This document shows positions 41,800 to 50,175 of a stretch of 55,355 nucleotides of DNA, one piece after another. The DNA lies in NCBI GenBank assembly GCA_028288725.1, contig JAQGIC010000129.1:1-55355 (forward strand), given 5' to 3'. Each line of letters opens with the position of its first letter. The first letter of the stretch is position 1. The stretch comes from Rhodospirillales bacterium (GTDB lineage Bacteria; Pseudomonadota; Alphaproteobacteria; ATCC43930; CGMCC-115725). The notes below the pieces were generated by a model. It was not told where the DNA came from and made no database searches. It was given only the letters and a program-made list of their open reading frames with translations. Made by a program: the position numbers and the translations under genes.

Positions 41800-43488
41800 T
41801 CAATGTTTGTCGCGGGCGGCGATGGCCGCAGCGCGAATTTGGCTCAAGCTCTGGCGCGGCGTCAGCGCCTCGGGATCGAGCCGCAATTCCAGCAGGGCCG
41901 CACGCCCGGCATTCATCGCCCGGTCGAACGCCGGGCCGAATTCCTCCGTCGTCGTCACGATCTCGCCATAGGCGCCGAACGACCGCGCATAGGCGGCGAA
42001 ATCGGGATTATGCAGCTCGGTGCCCGAGATCCGGGTCGGATAGTTCCGCTCCTGATGCATGCGAATCGTGCCGTACATGCCGTTGTTGATGACCAGGAAA
42101 ATCGGCTTCGCACCATATTGCATGGCGGTCGCGATCTCCTGCCCGTTCATCAGGAAGCAGCCGTCACCATTCAGCGACAGCACGACGCGGTCGGGATGCA
42201 GGATCGCGGCGGCGACCGCCGACGGTACGCCATAGCCCATGGCGCCGCTGGTCGGTGCCAATTGGGTCCGCCATTTGCTGAAGCGGTAGAAGCGATGAAA
42301 CCAGACGGTGTAGTTGCCGGCGCCGTTGGTCAGGATCGCGTCCGGCGGCAGCACGTCGCGCAGATGCTCGACGACGGCGACCATGTCGAGCGGACCCGGC
42401 GGCGGCGGCGATTTCTGGTTCCCCAGATAATCCGCATGCGCCACCGCGGCGGCATCGCCCCAGGCAATCGTCGCCGGCGGCATGAGCTGGGCGGCGGCCG
42501 CGGCGAAATTCGCCAAGCCGGCATTGATCGCCAGGGTCGGTTGATAAACCCGGTTCAGCTCCTCGGCACCCGGATGGATATGGATCAGGGTTTGTTTCGG
42601 TACCGGAACGTCGATCAGCGTATAGCCGGACGTGGTCATCTCGCCCAGGCGAGGGCCGCAGGCGATCAGCAGATCGGCGTTGCGCACCCGCTCGGCGAGC
42701 TTCGGGTTGATGCCGATGCCGACGTCGCCGGCATAGATCGGCAGATTGTTGTCGACATAGTCCTGGCAGCGGAAGCTGACGGCGGTCGGCAGCTTCCAGG
42801 CCATGGCGAACGCCTCGATATCGCGCTTGGCCTCGGCGTTCCAGGTGCCGCCGCCGACGATCAGCAGCGGACGCTCGGCTTTGGCCAGGCGATCACGGAA
42901 TTCCGTCATGTCGGCCGGCCCCGGATGGGCCTGTACCGGCTTGTAGGGCCTGGCGTCGGCGGTGGACGCGAGCGAGGTCAGCATATCCTCGGGCAGCGCC
43001 AGCACGACCGGCCCCGGCCGGCCGGAGGTCGCCAGCGCGAACGCATGGTTCAGGAATTCCGGAATGCGCTCGGCATCGTCTATCTCGGCGACCCATTTCG
43101 CCATCTGGCCGAACATGCGGCGGTAGTCGACCTCCTGGAACGCCTCGCGCTCGCGCATGTCGCGGCCGACCTGCCCGATCAGCAGGATCATCGGCGAGGA
43201 ATCCTGGAAGGCCGTATGCAGGCCGATCGCGGCATGGGAGGCACCCGGTCCGCGCGTCACCATGCAGATGCCCGGCCTGCCGGTCAGCTTTCCGTAGGCC
43301 TCGGCCATGTTTGCGGCACCCGCTTCATGGCGGCAGATGACGAACTTGATCTGATCCTGCGCGTCATGCAGCGCGTCGAGCACGGCCAGGTAACTTTCGC
43401 CCGGCACGCCGAAGGCCAGATCGACCCCGTGGATCTTGAGCTGATCGACGAGAATCTCGCCACCGGTTCTCTGCCGCGTTTCGGCCAT
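41800..43488 (-). CDS. Thiamine-diphosphate-dependent enzyme, acetolactate-synthase-like
   Basis: The 562-residue protein has the three domains of the AHAS/POX family. The N-terminal Pyr domain carries the catalytic Glu in VICRHEAGAANMAEAYGKLT. The central domain has LLIVGGGTWNAEA. The C-terminal PP domain has the cofactor motif NGDGCFLMNGQEIATAMQYG and NNGMYGTIRMHQE. It is too diverged to name as IlvB, and no small subunit is present. Similar solitary enzymes include benzoylformate decarboxylase, sulfoacetaldehyde acetyltransferase and oxalyl-CoA decarboxylase relatives. A second, different ThDP enzyme is 93 bases upstream on the same strand. Confidence 0.88.
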   Translation of the reverse strand: MAETRQRTGGEILVDQLKIHGVDLAFGVPGESYLAVLDALHDAQDQIKFVICRHEAGAANMAEAYGKLTGRPGICMVTRGPGASHAAIGLHTAFQDSSPMILLIGQVGRDMREREAFQEVDYRRMFGQMAKWVAEIDDAERIPEFLNHAFALATSGRPGPVVLALPEDMLTSLASTADARPYKPVQAHPGPADMTEFRDRLAKAERPLLIVGGGTWNAEAKRDIEAFAMAWKLPTAVSFRCQDYVDNNLPIYAGDVGIGINPKLAERVRNADLLIACGPRLGEMTTSGYTLIDVPVPKQTLIHIHPGAEELNRVYQPTLAINAGLANFAAAAAQLMPPATIAWGDAAAVAHADYLGNQKSPPPPGPLDMVAVVEHLRDVLPPDAILTNGAGNYTVWFHRFYRFSKWRTQLAPTSGAMGYGVPSAVAAAILHPDRVVLSLNGDGCFLMNGQEIATAMQYGAKPIFLVINNGMYGTIRMHQERNYPTRISGTELHNPDFAAYARSFGAYGEIVTTTEEFGPAFDRAMNAGRAALLELRLDPEALTPRQSLSQIRAAAIAARDKH

Positions 43489-43581
43489 TCTGGCACCCTC
43501 TCCCTATTCGTGGTTGCGCGGAGCATGCCCCAGAACCGGACGCGGCGGAAGCGCGCGATGGTCGCTCCGCGGGTTCGCGTT

Positions 43582-45207
43582 TTACATCTGCTCCAGATAT
43601 TCCGCCGGATCGACCACCGCATCGATCACCGTGAAGCGGCGGCTGGCGACCGCGCGCTCGAACGCGGCCTCGAACGCGGCGAGGCTGTCGACCCGCACGC
43701 CCTCGCCGCCCATGCCGCGCGCGATATCGGCGAAGCGCGGCGAGCGGAAATCGACCGCCTGCGGTGCCATCTGCATCTTGGATTGCTTCAGCTTGATCAG
43801 GCTGAGCGCATCGTCGTTCAACACCACGACGACCAGCGGCAGGTCCAGTTCGGCGGCGAGCGCCAGATCGCCCAGGCTCATCAGCATGCAGCCGTCGCCG
43901 ACCAGCGCCACCACGGTCTTGTCCGGCCGCGCCAGTTGCGCGCCGATCGCCGCCGGCACCGCGTAACCCATGCAGCACAGCCCGTTCGATTGCAGCATCT
44001 GGCCCGGCACGATGCAATCGACGACATGGCTCGCCAGGATGCGATGGGCGCCGACATCGACGGTCAGCAGCCAATCGGGCGTGATCCGGTCGCTGACCGC
44101 CTTGAACAGGCCGGCCGGACTGATGGCCCCGGCCGGATTGCGCGGCCGGATGATCTCGGCCAGCTCGGCCCGGTGGATCGCCACGGCTTCGATCAGGCCC
44201 GGCTTGGTTTGCGGCAGGGCCGGCGTCAATTGCGCCAACAGGGTCGGCAGGTCGCCGAACGCCTCCTCGCCGGCCGGAAACACCCGATGGTCGAGCGGCC
44301 CCCAATCGAGCGAGATCACGGCCTGGCTCGCCGGCCAGGCGTCGAGCCAGGCATCGCGCAGCTCGATCGGGTCGAACCCGACCAGGACCAGCAGGTCGGC
44401 CGCCTCGACCTGGCGCAGGTTGACCGCATCGACGACCGGGCTGAGGCCGATCGCGCCCAGCGACAGCGGATGCTTGTCCGACACGGTGCCCTTCGCCTTG
44501 TAGGAAGCGAAGAACGGGACCTTGTGCGCCTCGACGAAGTGCTGCAGCGCCGCGGGGACGCCGCCGATCAGGGCGCCGCGGCCGATCAGCACCAGCGGGC
44601 GGGCCGCCTGCTCGATCATCGCCAGGAGACGTTCGGCCTCCCCGGCGGCAAGCCCGACGCGGGGGCGTTTCGGTGGGGTCGGAATCGCGACCGGCTTCGC
44701 GGCCTGACGATTGACGTCGGCCGGAATATTCAGCATGGCCGGCCCGGCCGGATAGGCCAGCGCCACATCGAGCGCCTTCGCCGTCTGCTGGGCGGCGCGG
44801 GCGCCATTGAGGTCGGCGGCGTATTTCACGACCGGCTTGGCCAACGCCACATGGTCGAACACCTGGTGGGTGTAGATATCGGCCTGTCCCGTCGCGACCT
44901 CACCGGTCAGCACCAGGAGGGCCGTGCGCTCCATCAGGGCGCCGGCCAGACCGGAAATCGCATTGGCGAGGCCGGGCCCGAGCGCCGGAATCAGCGCCAC
45001 CGGCCGCTCGGTCACCTGCCAGATCGCGTCGGCGATGAAGGCGGCCGACGGCTCGCTCTTGGCCAGCACGAAGCGGATATCGCGGTCGGTGCAGGCCCGG
45101 ATCGTCTCCAGTACGTCGTTGCCGGGAATACCGACGGCGAACTGGCCGCCATAGGCCTGAAGCGTTGCCGCAATCTGATCGGCTACCTTGGTCTCGTGCG
45201 CGCTCAT
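43582..45207 (-). CDS. Thiamine-diphosphate-dependent enzyme
   Basis: The 541-residue protein of the same superfamily has a Pyr domain with the probable catalytic Glu in VLAKSEPSAAFIADAIWQVT, a central domain (PLVLIGRGALIGGVPAAL) and a PP domain with ALVGDGCMLMSLGDLALAAE and LNDDALSLIKLKQ. It is clearly distinct from its neighbour, so the pair is not a recent duplication. I chose ATG 45207; an upstream ATG at 45279 adds 24 unlike residues and overlaps the divergent promoter region. It is divergent from aidB-like acyl-CoA dehydrogenase. The substrate is unknown; a 2-keto acid decarboxylation or carboligation is likely. Confidence 0.87.
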   Translation of the reverse strand: MSAHETKVADQIAATLQAYGGQFAVGIPGNDVLETIRACTDRDIRFVLAKSEPSAAFIADAIWQVTERPVALIPALGPGLANAISGLAGALMERTALLVLTGEVATGQADIYTHQVFDHVALAKPVVKYAADLNGARAAQQTAKALDVALAYPAGPAMLNIPADVNRQAAKPVAIPTPPKRPRVGLAAGEAERLLAMIEQAARPLVLIGRGALIGGVPAALQHFVEAHKVPFFASYKAKGTVSDKHPLSLGAIGLSPVVDAVNLRQVEAADLLVLVGFDPIELRDAWLDAWPASQAVISLDWGPLDHRVFPAGEEAFGDLPTLLAQLTPALPQTKPGLIEAVAIHRAELAEIIRPRNPAGAISPAGLFKAVSDRITPDWLLTVDVGAHRILASHVVDCIVPGQMLQSNGLCCMGYAVPAAIGAQLARPDKTVVALVGDGCMLMSLGDLALAAELDLPLVVVVLNDDALSLIKLKQSKMQMAPQAVDFRSPRFADIARGMGGEGVRVDSLAAFEAAFERAVASRRFTVIDAVVDPAEYLEQM

Positions 45208-45314
45208 GATGATCCTGTATGCTGGCGACGGCGCACTGTCCGACCCTGAAGAGCCCGCGTCAACCGGGCCATGGGTCACGACCCCGAGAGTGCCGAGCCG
45301 GAGGAGAGAACGCG

Positions 45315-46964
45315 ATGACCATGGCCGCCGCCCCGTTCGAGCCCCATGAGGTGCTGAACCAGCCGCCGCCGCTCGTCGATTACGACCTGTTCGGGACCGA
45401 TCTGGCGCTGAAGGAAGCCGTCGTGCGCGAAGGCGGCGCGTGGGCGCTGGACGAACTCGGCACTTTTGGCCGCAAGCTCGGCCGCGCCGAGACGATCGAG
45501 GCCGGACGGCTCGCCAATGCCTATCCGCCGGTGCCGCGCCTGTTCGATCGCTACGGCCGGCGCATCGACGAGGTCGAGTTCCACCCGGCCTGGCACGAGC
45601 TGATGGGGCTGGCGATCGGCGAAGGGCTGCATACCCGACCCTGGGCCGAGCCCCGGCCGGGCGCCCATGTCGCCCGCGCCGCCGGCGTCATCATGATGGT
45701 GCAGATCGAGGCGGGCGTGCAGTGCCCGACCACGATGACCTATGGCGTCGTGCCCGCGCTGAAGAAGGCGCCGGATCTCGCCGCCGAATGGCTGCCCCGG
45801 CTCTATTCGCGCCAGTATGACAAGCGCCTGATCCCGGCATCCCAGAAGACCGGCGTGCTGATGGGCATGGGCATGACCGAGAAGCAGGGCGGTTCCGACC
45901 TGCGCGCCAACCTGACCCGGGCGGTGCCGCAGGGGGGCGCGGGCGCCTTTCGGCTCGACGGCCATAAATGGTTCTTCTCAGCGCCCATGTGCGACGCGTT
46001 CCTGGTGCTGGCCCAGGCGCCGGGGGGCCTGAGCTGCTTCTTCCTGCCGCGCTTCCTGCCCGACGGCAGCCGCAACGCGATCCATGTCCAGCGGCTGAAG
46101 GACAAGCTCGGCAACAAGTCGAATGCGTCGAGCGAGGTCGAATTCCATGGCGCCGCCGCCTGGCTGGTCGGCGAGGAAGGCCGCGGCGTGCCGACCATCA
46201 TCGAGATGGGCAATTACACGCGGCTCGATTGCGCCCTGGGCTCCACCGGCCTGATGCGCCAGGCCGTGGCCCAGGCCGGCCATCACGCGGCCCATCGCAG
46301 CGCGTTTCAGAAGCGGCTGATCGATCAGCCGCTGATGACCAACGTGCTGGCCGACCTCGCCATCGAGAGCGAGGCTGCGACGGCGCTGGTGCTGCGTCTG
46401 GCCCGCGCCTACGACCGACAGGACGACGCGGCCGAAACCGCGTTCCGCCGCATGCTGACACCCGCTACCAAATACTGGATCTGCAAGCGCGGGCCGGCGC
46501 TCGGCGCCGAGGCGATGGAGGTGCTCGGCGGCAACGGCTATGTCGAAGAGGCGATCATGGCCCGGCTCTATCGGGAACTGCCGCTGAATTCGATCTGGGA
46601 AGGATCCGGCAATGTCATGTGCCTCGACGTGCTGCGCGCGCTGGCCAAGACGCCGGAGGCGCTCGACGTGGCGCTCGCCGAAATCAAGGCGGCGCGCGGC
46701 GCCGATCGCCGCTTGGACGCCCATGTCGCGGCGCTGACCGACGAGATCGCCCGCGACGGTTTTCAGGAAAGCCAGGCGCGCCGACTGGTCGAACGCCTGG
46801 TGCTGGCGCTGCAGGGGGCCCTGCTCGTCCGCTTCTCCGACGCGGCGGTAGCCGATGGCTTCTGCGCGTCCCGGCTGGCCGGGGCCCAGAGCGGGGCTTT
46901 CGGGACCTTGCCGCAAGGCGTCGACCTGCGCGCCATCGCCGAACGCGGCCGACCCGCACTCTGA
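45315..46964 (+). CDS. aidB: AidB-like acyl-CoA dehydrogenase
   Basis: The 549-residue FAD protein has the large AidB layout: an extended N-terminus (HEVLNQPPPLVDYDLFGTD), the acyl-CoA dehydrogenase core (MGMGMTEKQGGSDLRANLTR, FRLDGHKWFFSAPMCDAFLV) and the C-terminal helical part with EVLGGNGYVEEAIMARLYRE and LNSIWEGSGNVMCLDVLRAL. AidB in E. coli is induced by alkylation stress and has isovaleryl-CoA dehydrogenase activity. GAGGAG precedes the ATG. The alkylation-stress role is taken from family knowledge; a branched acyl-CoA role would fit the catabolic neighbourhood too. Confidence 0.93.
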   Translation: MTMAAAPFEPHEVLNQPPPLVDYDLFGTDLALKEAVVREGGAWALDELGTFGRKLGRAETIEAGRLANAYPPVPRLFDRYGRRIDEVEFHPAWHELMGLAIGEGLHTRPWAEPRPGAHVARAAGVIMMVQIEAGVQCPTTMTYGVVPALKKAPDLAAEWLPRLYSRQYDKRLIPASQKTGVLMGMGMTEKQGGSDLRANLTRAVPQGGAGAFRLDGHKWFFSAPMCDAFLVLAQAPGGLSCFFLPRFLPDGSRNAIHVQRLKDKLGNKSNASSEVEFHGAAAWLVGEEGRGVPTIIEMGNYTRLDCALGSTGLMRQAVAQAGHHAAHRSAFQKRLIDQPLMTNVLADLAIESEAATALVLRLARAYDRQDDAAETAFRRMLTPATKYWICKRGPALGAEAMEVLGGNGYVEEAIMARLYRELPLNSIWEGSGNVMCLDVLRALAKTPEALDVALAEIKAARGADRRLDAHVAALTDEIARDGFQESQARRLVERLVLALQGALLVRFSDAAVADGFCASRLAGAQSGAFGTLPQGVDLRAIAERGRPAL

Positions 46965-46971
46965 CCGATGG

Positions 46972-47106
46972 TCAGATGCGGATGCCGCCGACCGCGAGGA
47001 CGAGGCGGCCGGTCCAGGCGAAGAACGAGGGATCGATCGCACCGCCGATCGCGACGGCAGACCAGACGACCGCCAGTACGGCGGTCGCCCGGACGACATA
47101 CATCAT
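46972..47106 (-). CDS. Small hydrophobic protein, 44 residues
   Basis: A short frame begins ATGATG (47106 or 47103) right after the stop of the Spy-like gene and encodes a mostly hydrophobic peptide with segments VRATAVLAVVWSAVAIGGAI and FFAWTGRLVLAVGG, suggesting one or two membrane helices. Two bases separate its start from the upstream stop, so it could be translated by coupling. No family is recognised. It may be real, but the evidence is only position and composition. Confidence 0.4.
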   Translation of the reverse strand: MMYVVRATAVLAVVWSAVAIGGAIDPSFFAWTGRLVLAVGGIRI

Positions 47107-47108
47107 GA

Positions 47109-47663
47109 TCAGTTCGGTGCCTTTGCCGCGGGGGCGCCATCGTCGCCCGGCATCGGCGGATGATGCATGCCCGGCCCGGGGCCGTGACGCATCATATGCT
47201 CGACCAGATGGTCGGCCATTTCCTTCTGTTTCGCGCTCAACGTGCCATAGAGCTCTTCGACCGCCGGCGTGACCTGACGGAGCTGCTCCAGCCGCGCGGT
47301 TTCCATGGCTTCCATGCGGTGCAGATGGTCCGGCAGCGTCTTGGGCGCGGGCTGGCCGACGGTGGTGGCGCAGAGCTGCTTCATCGGTGCCGAGGACGCC
47401 TTGACCGTCGCGGCGAACTTGGTCCAGGCCGGACGCTCGGCGTCGGTGATGCCGAGGCGGACCTCGGCGAAGGCGAGCATGCCGGCCTGATGAGCCTCCA
47501 TCGTCTCGCACCTCTCGGCGAAACGGCCCCCCGGGCCGCCATGTTGGCCCATCCCCGGATGCTGCTGCGCGTAAGCCCGGGCGGCCAGACCGAGGCCGAC
47601 CGCGAGGGTCGCCGCCATCGCCACTTTGAACGCGCGGCCACCCAATTTCCTGTTCGATGCCAT
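47109..47663 (-). CDS. Spy/CpxP-like periplasmic protein
   Basis: The 184-residue protein has a signal peptide (KVAMAATLAVGLGLAARAYA, about residues 13-32), then a Gly/His-rich linker (QQHPGMGQHGGPGGRF). An all-helical domain with two LTxxQ-like motifs follows: LGITDAERPAW near residue 75 and LSAKQKEMADHL near 150. Its C-terminus is His- and Pro-rich (HGPGPGMHHPP), which may bind metal. AGGAGG precedes the ATG. Spy and CpxP are periplasmic chaperones or stress sensors under two-component control. This gene is divergent from just such a pair. Confidence 0.87.
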   Translation of the reverse strand: MASNRKLGGRAFKVAMAATLAVGLGLAARAYAQQHPGMGQHGGPGGRFAERCETMEAHQAGMLAFAEVRLGITDAERPAWTKFAATVKASSAPMKQLCATTVGQPAPKTLPDHLHRMEAMETARLEQLRQVTPAVEELYGTLSAKQKEMADHLVEHMMRHGPGPGMHHPPMPGDDGAPAAKAPN

Positions 47664-47843
47664 TTGAACCTCCTGGCGCCCGGTAACGCCGGGCTTGGGT
47701 TCATGTTTTAGTCTCCTCAAATATCGGCAGCATGACGTCGAGCGGCCTTTTTGTAACAATTGGTTTCACAGTCCGGCGCGGGTCATCGGCCGTTACCCGA
47801 TGGTCCGCGACAGCGATGCGGTATCCTATGCTACGGTCCGTTC

Positions 47844-48578
47844 ATGGAACGCACGCCCCACATCCTGGTCGTCGATGACGACCGCGAGATCTGCTCCCTC
47901 GTCTCGCAATTCCTGTCCCGCCACTCCTTGCGTGTTTCGACCGCCCGCGACGGGGCGGAGATGATGCGCGTGCTCGAGGTCGGTCGGATCGACCTCATCG
48001 TGCTCGACCTGATGCTGCCGGGCGAGGACGGGCTCAGCCTGTGCCGCAAGTTGCGCGCCCAGGGATCCATTCCTGTCATCATGCTGACCGCCATGGGCGA
48101 GGAGATCGATCGAATCCTGGGCCTGGAGATGGGCGCCGACGACTATCTGGCGAAGCCCTTCAACCCCCGGGAACTCCTCGCCCGGGTTCGCGCCGTCCTG
48201 CGCCGGGTCGGCGCCCTGCCGACGCCCGTCGCCGAGGCCGGCTCCAGCGGACGCGTGCTGAATTTCGAAGGCTGGCGGCTCGACATCGCCAAGCGCGAGC
48301 TGAAAAACAGCGAGGGCGAGATCGTCATTCTGTCGAGCGGCGAGTTCGATCTGCTGCAGGCCTTCGCCGAGCGGCCGCAGCGGGTGCTGACGCGCGACCA
48401 GCTGCTCGATCTGGCGCGGGGCCGGGCCGCCGTGCTGTATGACCGCAGCGTCGATATTCAGGTGATGCGCCTCAGGCGCAAGATCGAACAGAACCCCAAG
48501 GATCCGCAACTGATCAAGACGGTGCGCAGCGGTGGCTATATGTTCACGCCCTCGGTCCTGATCACCGGTCAGGATTGA
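47844..48578 (+). CDS. OmpR-family response regulator
   Basis: The 244-residue regulator has a receiver domain (ILVVDDDREICSL; phospho-acceptor Asp55 in VLDLMLPGEDG; Lys in DYLAKPFNPREL). A C-terminal winged helix follows, with SSGEFDLLQAFAERPQRVLT, DRSVDIQVMRLRRKIEQNPK and IKTVRSGGYMF. ATG 47844 is the first Met before the receiver strand; upstream in-frame sequence to 47760 is not like a receiver. It overlaps the kinase gene in TGATG. It probably controls the divergent Spy/CpxP-like gene; the 180-base gap would hold the site, but I could not pick out repeats with confidence. Confidence 0.95.
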   Translation: MERTPHILVVDDDREICSLVSQFLSRHSLRVSTARDGAEMMRVLEVGRIDLIVLDLMLPGEDGLSLCRKLRAQGSIPVIMLTAMGEEIDRILGLEMGADDYLAKPFNPRELLARVRAVLRRVGALPTPVAEAGSSGRVLNFEGWRLDIAKRELKNSEGEIVILSSGEFDLLQAFAERPQRVLTRDQLLDLARGRAAVLYDRSVDIQVMRLRRKIEQNPKDPQLIKTVRSGGYMFTPSVLITGQD

Positions 48579-50104
48579 TGCGTCTGCCCCGCTTCCATGT
48601 GAACAGCCTGTTCGCCCGCGTCGCCCTGATCCTGCTGGTCAATCTGGTGCTGATCCAGGCCGTCGCCTTCGGACTGTTCAACCTCGAGATCGAGGCGTTC
48701 GACCTGGGCGTCCAGCGCCTGCCGGAGCGGGTTGCCGGCGTGATCAAGCAGCTCGACGCGACGACGCCCCAGGAATGCGTCGCCGCCGGACCGAAGTATT
48801 CCAACGAATTCATGACCTACACGGTGCGGCAGTCGGCGATGCCGTCCGACGCCGGCATCCCGGGCGTGTCGTCACGGTTCACCGCCCGGGACCTTCGTCC
48901 AGGTCGGGCGGTCAACGAGATGTCGCTCTATCTGAAGCTCCATTTGGCCGACTATCTGTCGTCCGATCACCCGGTCGTAGTCCTGTCCACCCGGGGCGCG
49001 TCGCGTGGCGAGGACGGGCCGCCGCCGGAAGGGTTCGGCGGACAGCAGGACCATGGCCCCTCGGCCGGTCCTCCGCCCGATGGTGTCCGCCCCCGTGAAC
49101 CCGGCGGGCCGCATGGCCCGGGCTTCGGGTCCGGCGACGAGCCGTACGGCTTCCGCGGCGGGGGGCGCGGTCCCGATGCCTATGGCCATATCGGCGTGCA
49201 GCTGATCAACGGCTGTTGGGCCGAAATCACGCTGCATGGGCCGCCGCCGGCCTTCGCCTGGATCCGGCTGTTGACGCGATTTGGCGGTTTCGGTCTGGTC
49301 GTCGTCCTCTGTTCGCTGTGGTTCGCCCGCAGTGCCGCGCGCAATCTCAGCCAATTCTCGGCGGCCGCGGACGCGGTCGGCCGTTCGGTCGATGCGCCGT
49401 TGTTGCCGGAGAGCGGCCCGCGCGAGGTGCGCCTGGCGGCGAAAGCGTTCAACCGGATGCAGGAACGTCTCAAGCGCTTCGTCAACGACCGTACCCAGAT
49501 GCTGGCCGCCATTTCGCACGATCTGCGCACGCCGCTGACCCGTCTGCGGCTGCGTGCCGAATTCGTCGATGACGATGCCCAGCGCACCAAGATGCTGGGC
49601 GATATCGCCGAGATGGAGGCGATGATCGCCGCCACCCTGGCCTTCGCCCGCGACGATGCCGTGCGCGAGCCGCGGTCGCCGCAGGATCTGGATCAATTGC
49701 TCGATCAACTGGCGAGCGACCTGTGCGACGGCGGCTATCCGGTGCAGTACGAACCGGAGCAGCCGGTCGTCGTGTCCTGCAGCCCCGGCGGCCTGCGCCG
49801 CGCCATAACCAATCTGGCCGAGAATGCGGTCAAGTACGGCGGGGTCGCGCGCCTTGCGTTGGCACGGAGCAATGAACTCGTCACCATTCTGATCGACGAC
49901 GACGGCCCGGGCATTCCGGCCGAAATGGCCGAGCAGGTGTTCCAGCCGTTCTTTCGCCTGGAGGGATCGCGCAACCGCGACACCGGCGGCGTCGGCCTTG
50001 GCCTGTCGGTCGCCCGCACCATCATCCGCGGCCATGGCGGCGATATCGCCCTGACCAACCGCCCCGGCGGCGGCTTGCGCGTGGCGGTGACGCTACCGGC
50101 CTAG
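48578..50104 (+). CDS. Sensor histidine kinase, EnvZ-like, with a Pro/Gly-rich periplasmic domain
   Basis: The 508-residue inner-membrane kinase has a first helix at about residues 12-34 and a periplasmic domain of about 195 residues. A second helix lies near 231-250, then HAMP, HisKA with His314 in AAISHDLRTPLTRLRL, and HATPase with NLAENAVKYGG, DDDGPGIPAEM and GGVGLGLSVARTI. The periplasmic domain contains a striking Gly/Pro-rich stretch, residues about 142-205 (for example PPPEGFGGQQDHGPSAGPPP), similar in composition to the linker of the divergent Spy-like protein. The ATG overlaps the regulator's stop, so the two are coupled. The signal is probably envelope or metal stress; this is inferred. 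Confidence 0.94.
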   Translation: MRLPRFHVNSLFARVALILLVNLVLIQAVAFGLFNLEIEAFDLGVQRLPERVAGVIKQLDATTPQECVAAGPKYSNEFMTYTVRQSAMPSDAGIPGVSSRFTARDLRPGRAVNEMSLYLKLHLADYLSSDHPVVVLSTRGASRGEDGPPPEGFGGQQDHGPSAGPPPDGVRPREPGGPHGPGFGSGDEPYGFRGGGRGPDAYGHIGVQLINGCWAEITLHGPPPAFAWIRLLTRFGGFGLVVVLCSLWFARSAARNLSQFSAAADAVGRSVDAPLLPESGPREVRLAAKAFNRMQERLKRFVNDRTQMLAAISHDLRTPLTRLRLRAEFVDDDAQRTKMLGDIAEMEAMIAATLAFARDDAVREPRSPQDLDQLLDQLASDLCDGGYPVQYEPEQPVVVSCSPGGLRRAITNLAENAVKYGGVARLALARSNELVTILIDDDGPGIPAEMAEQVFQPFFRLEGSRNRDTGGVGLGLSVARTIIRGHGGDIALTNRPGGGLRVAVTLPA

Positions 50105-50165
50105 AGCCTGATCCGATCGAACCGGCTCGGTTCGATCGGTGAATCAGTCTCCAAACACATGATTT
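50103..50165. terminator. Hairpin of the dispersed-repeat type after the kinase gene
   Basis: CCGATCGAACCG and CGGTTCGATCGG (50113-50124 and 50128-50139) form a 12-bp perfect stem. The region continues into CCAAACACATGATTTAGAGT and GCGATTCAGC, shared in part with 40336-40355. It lies between the convergent kinase and esterase genes and is placed to end both messages. Confidence 0.65.
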
Positions 50166-50175
50166 AGAGTGCGAT

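Noticed and set aside
41515-45249. A very long open frame on the plus strand opposite the lipoprotein and both thiamine-diphosphate enzymes
   Set aside because: Its product is rich in Arg, Gln, His and Asp with no domain, and lies antisense to three clear genes; it is a by-product of high GC codon bias.
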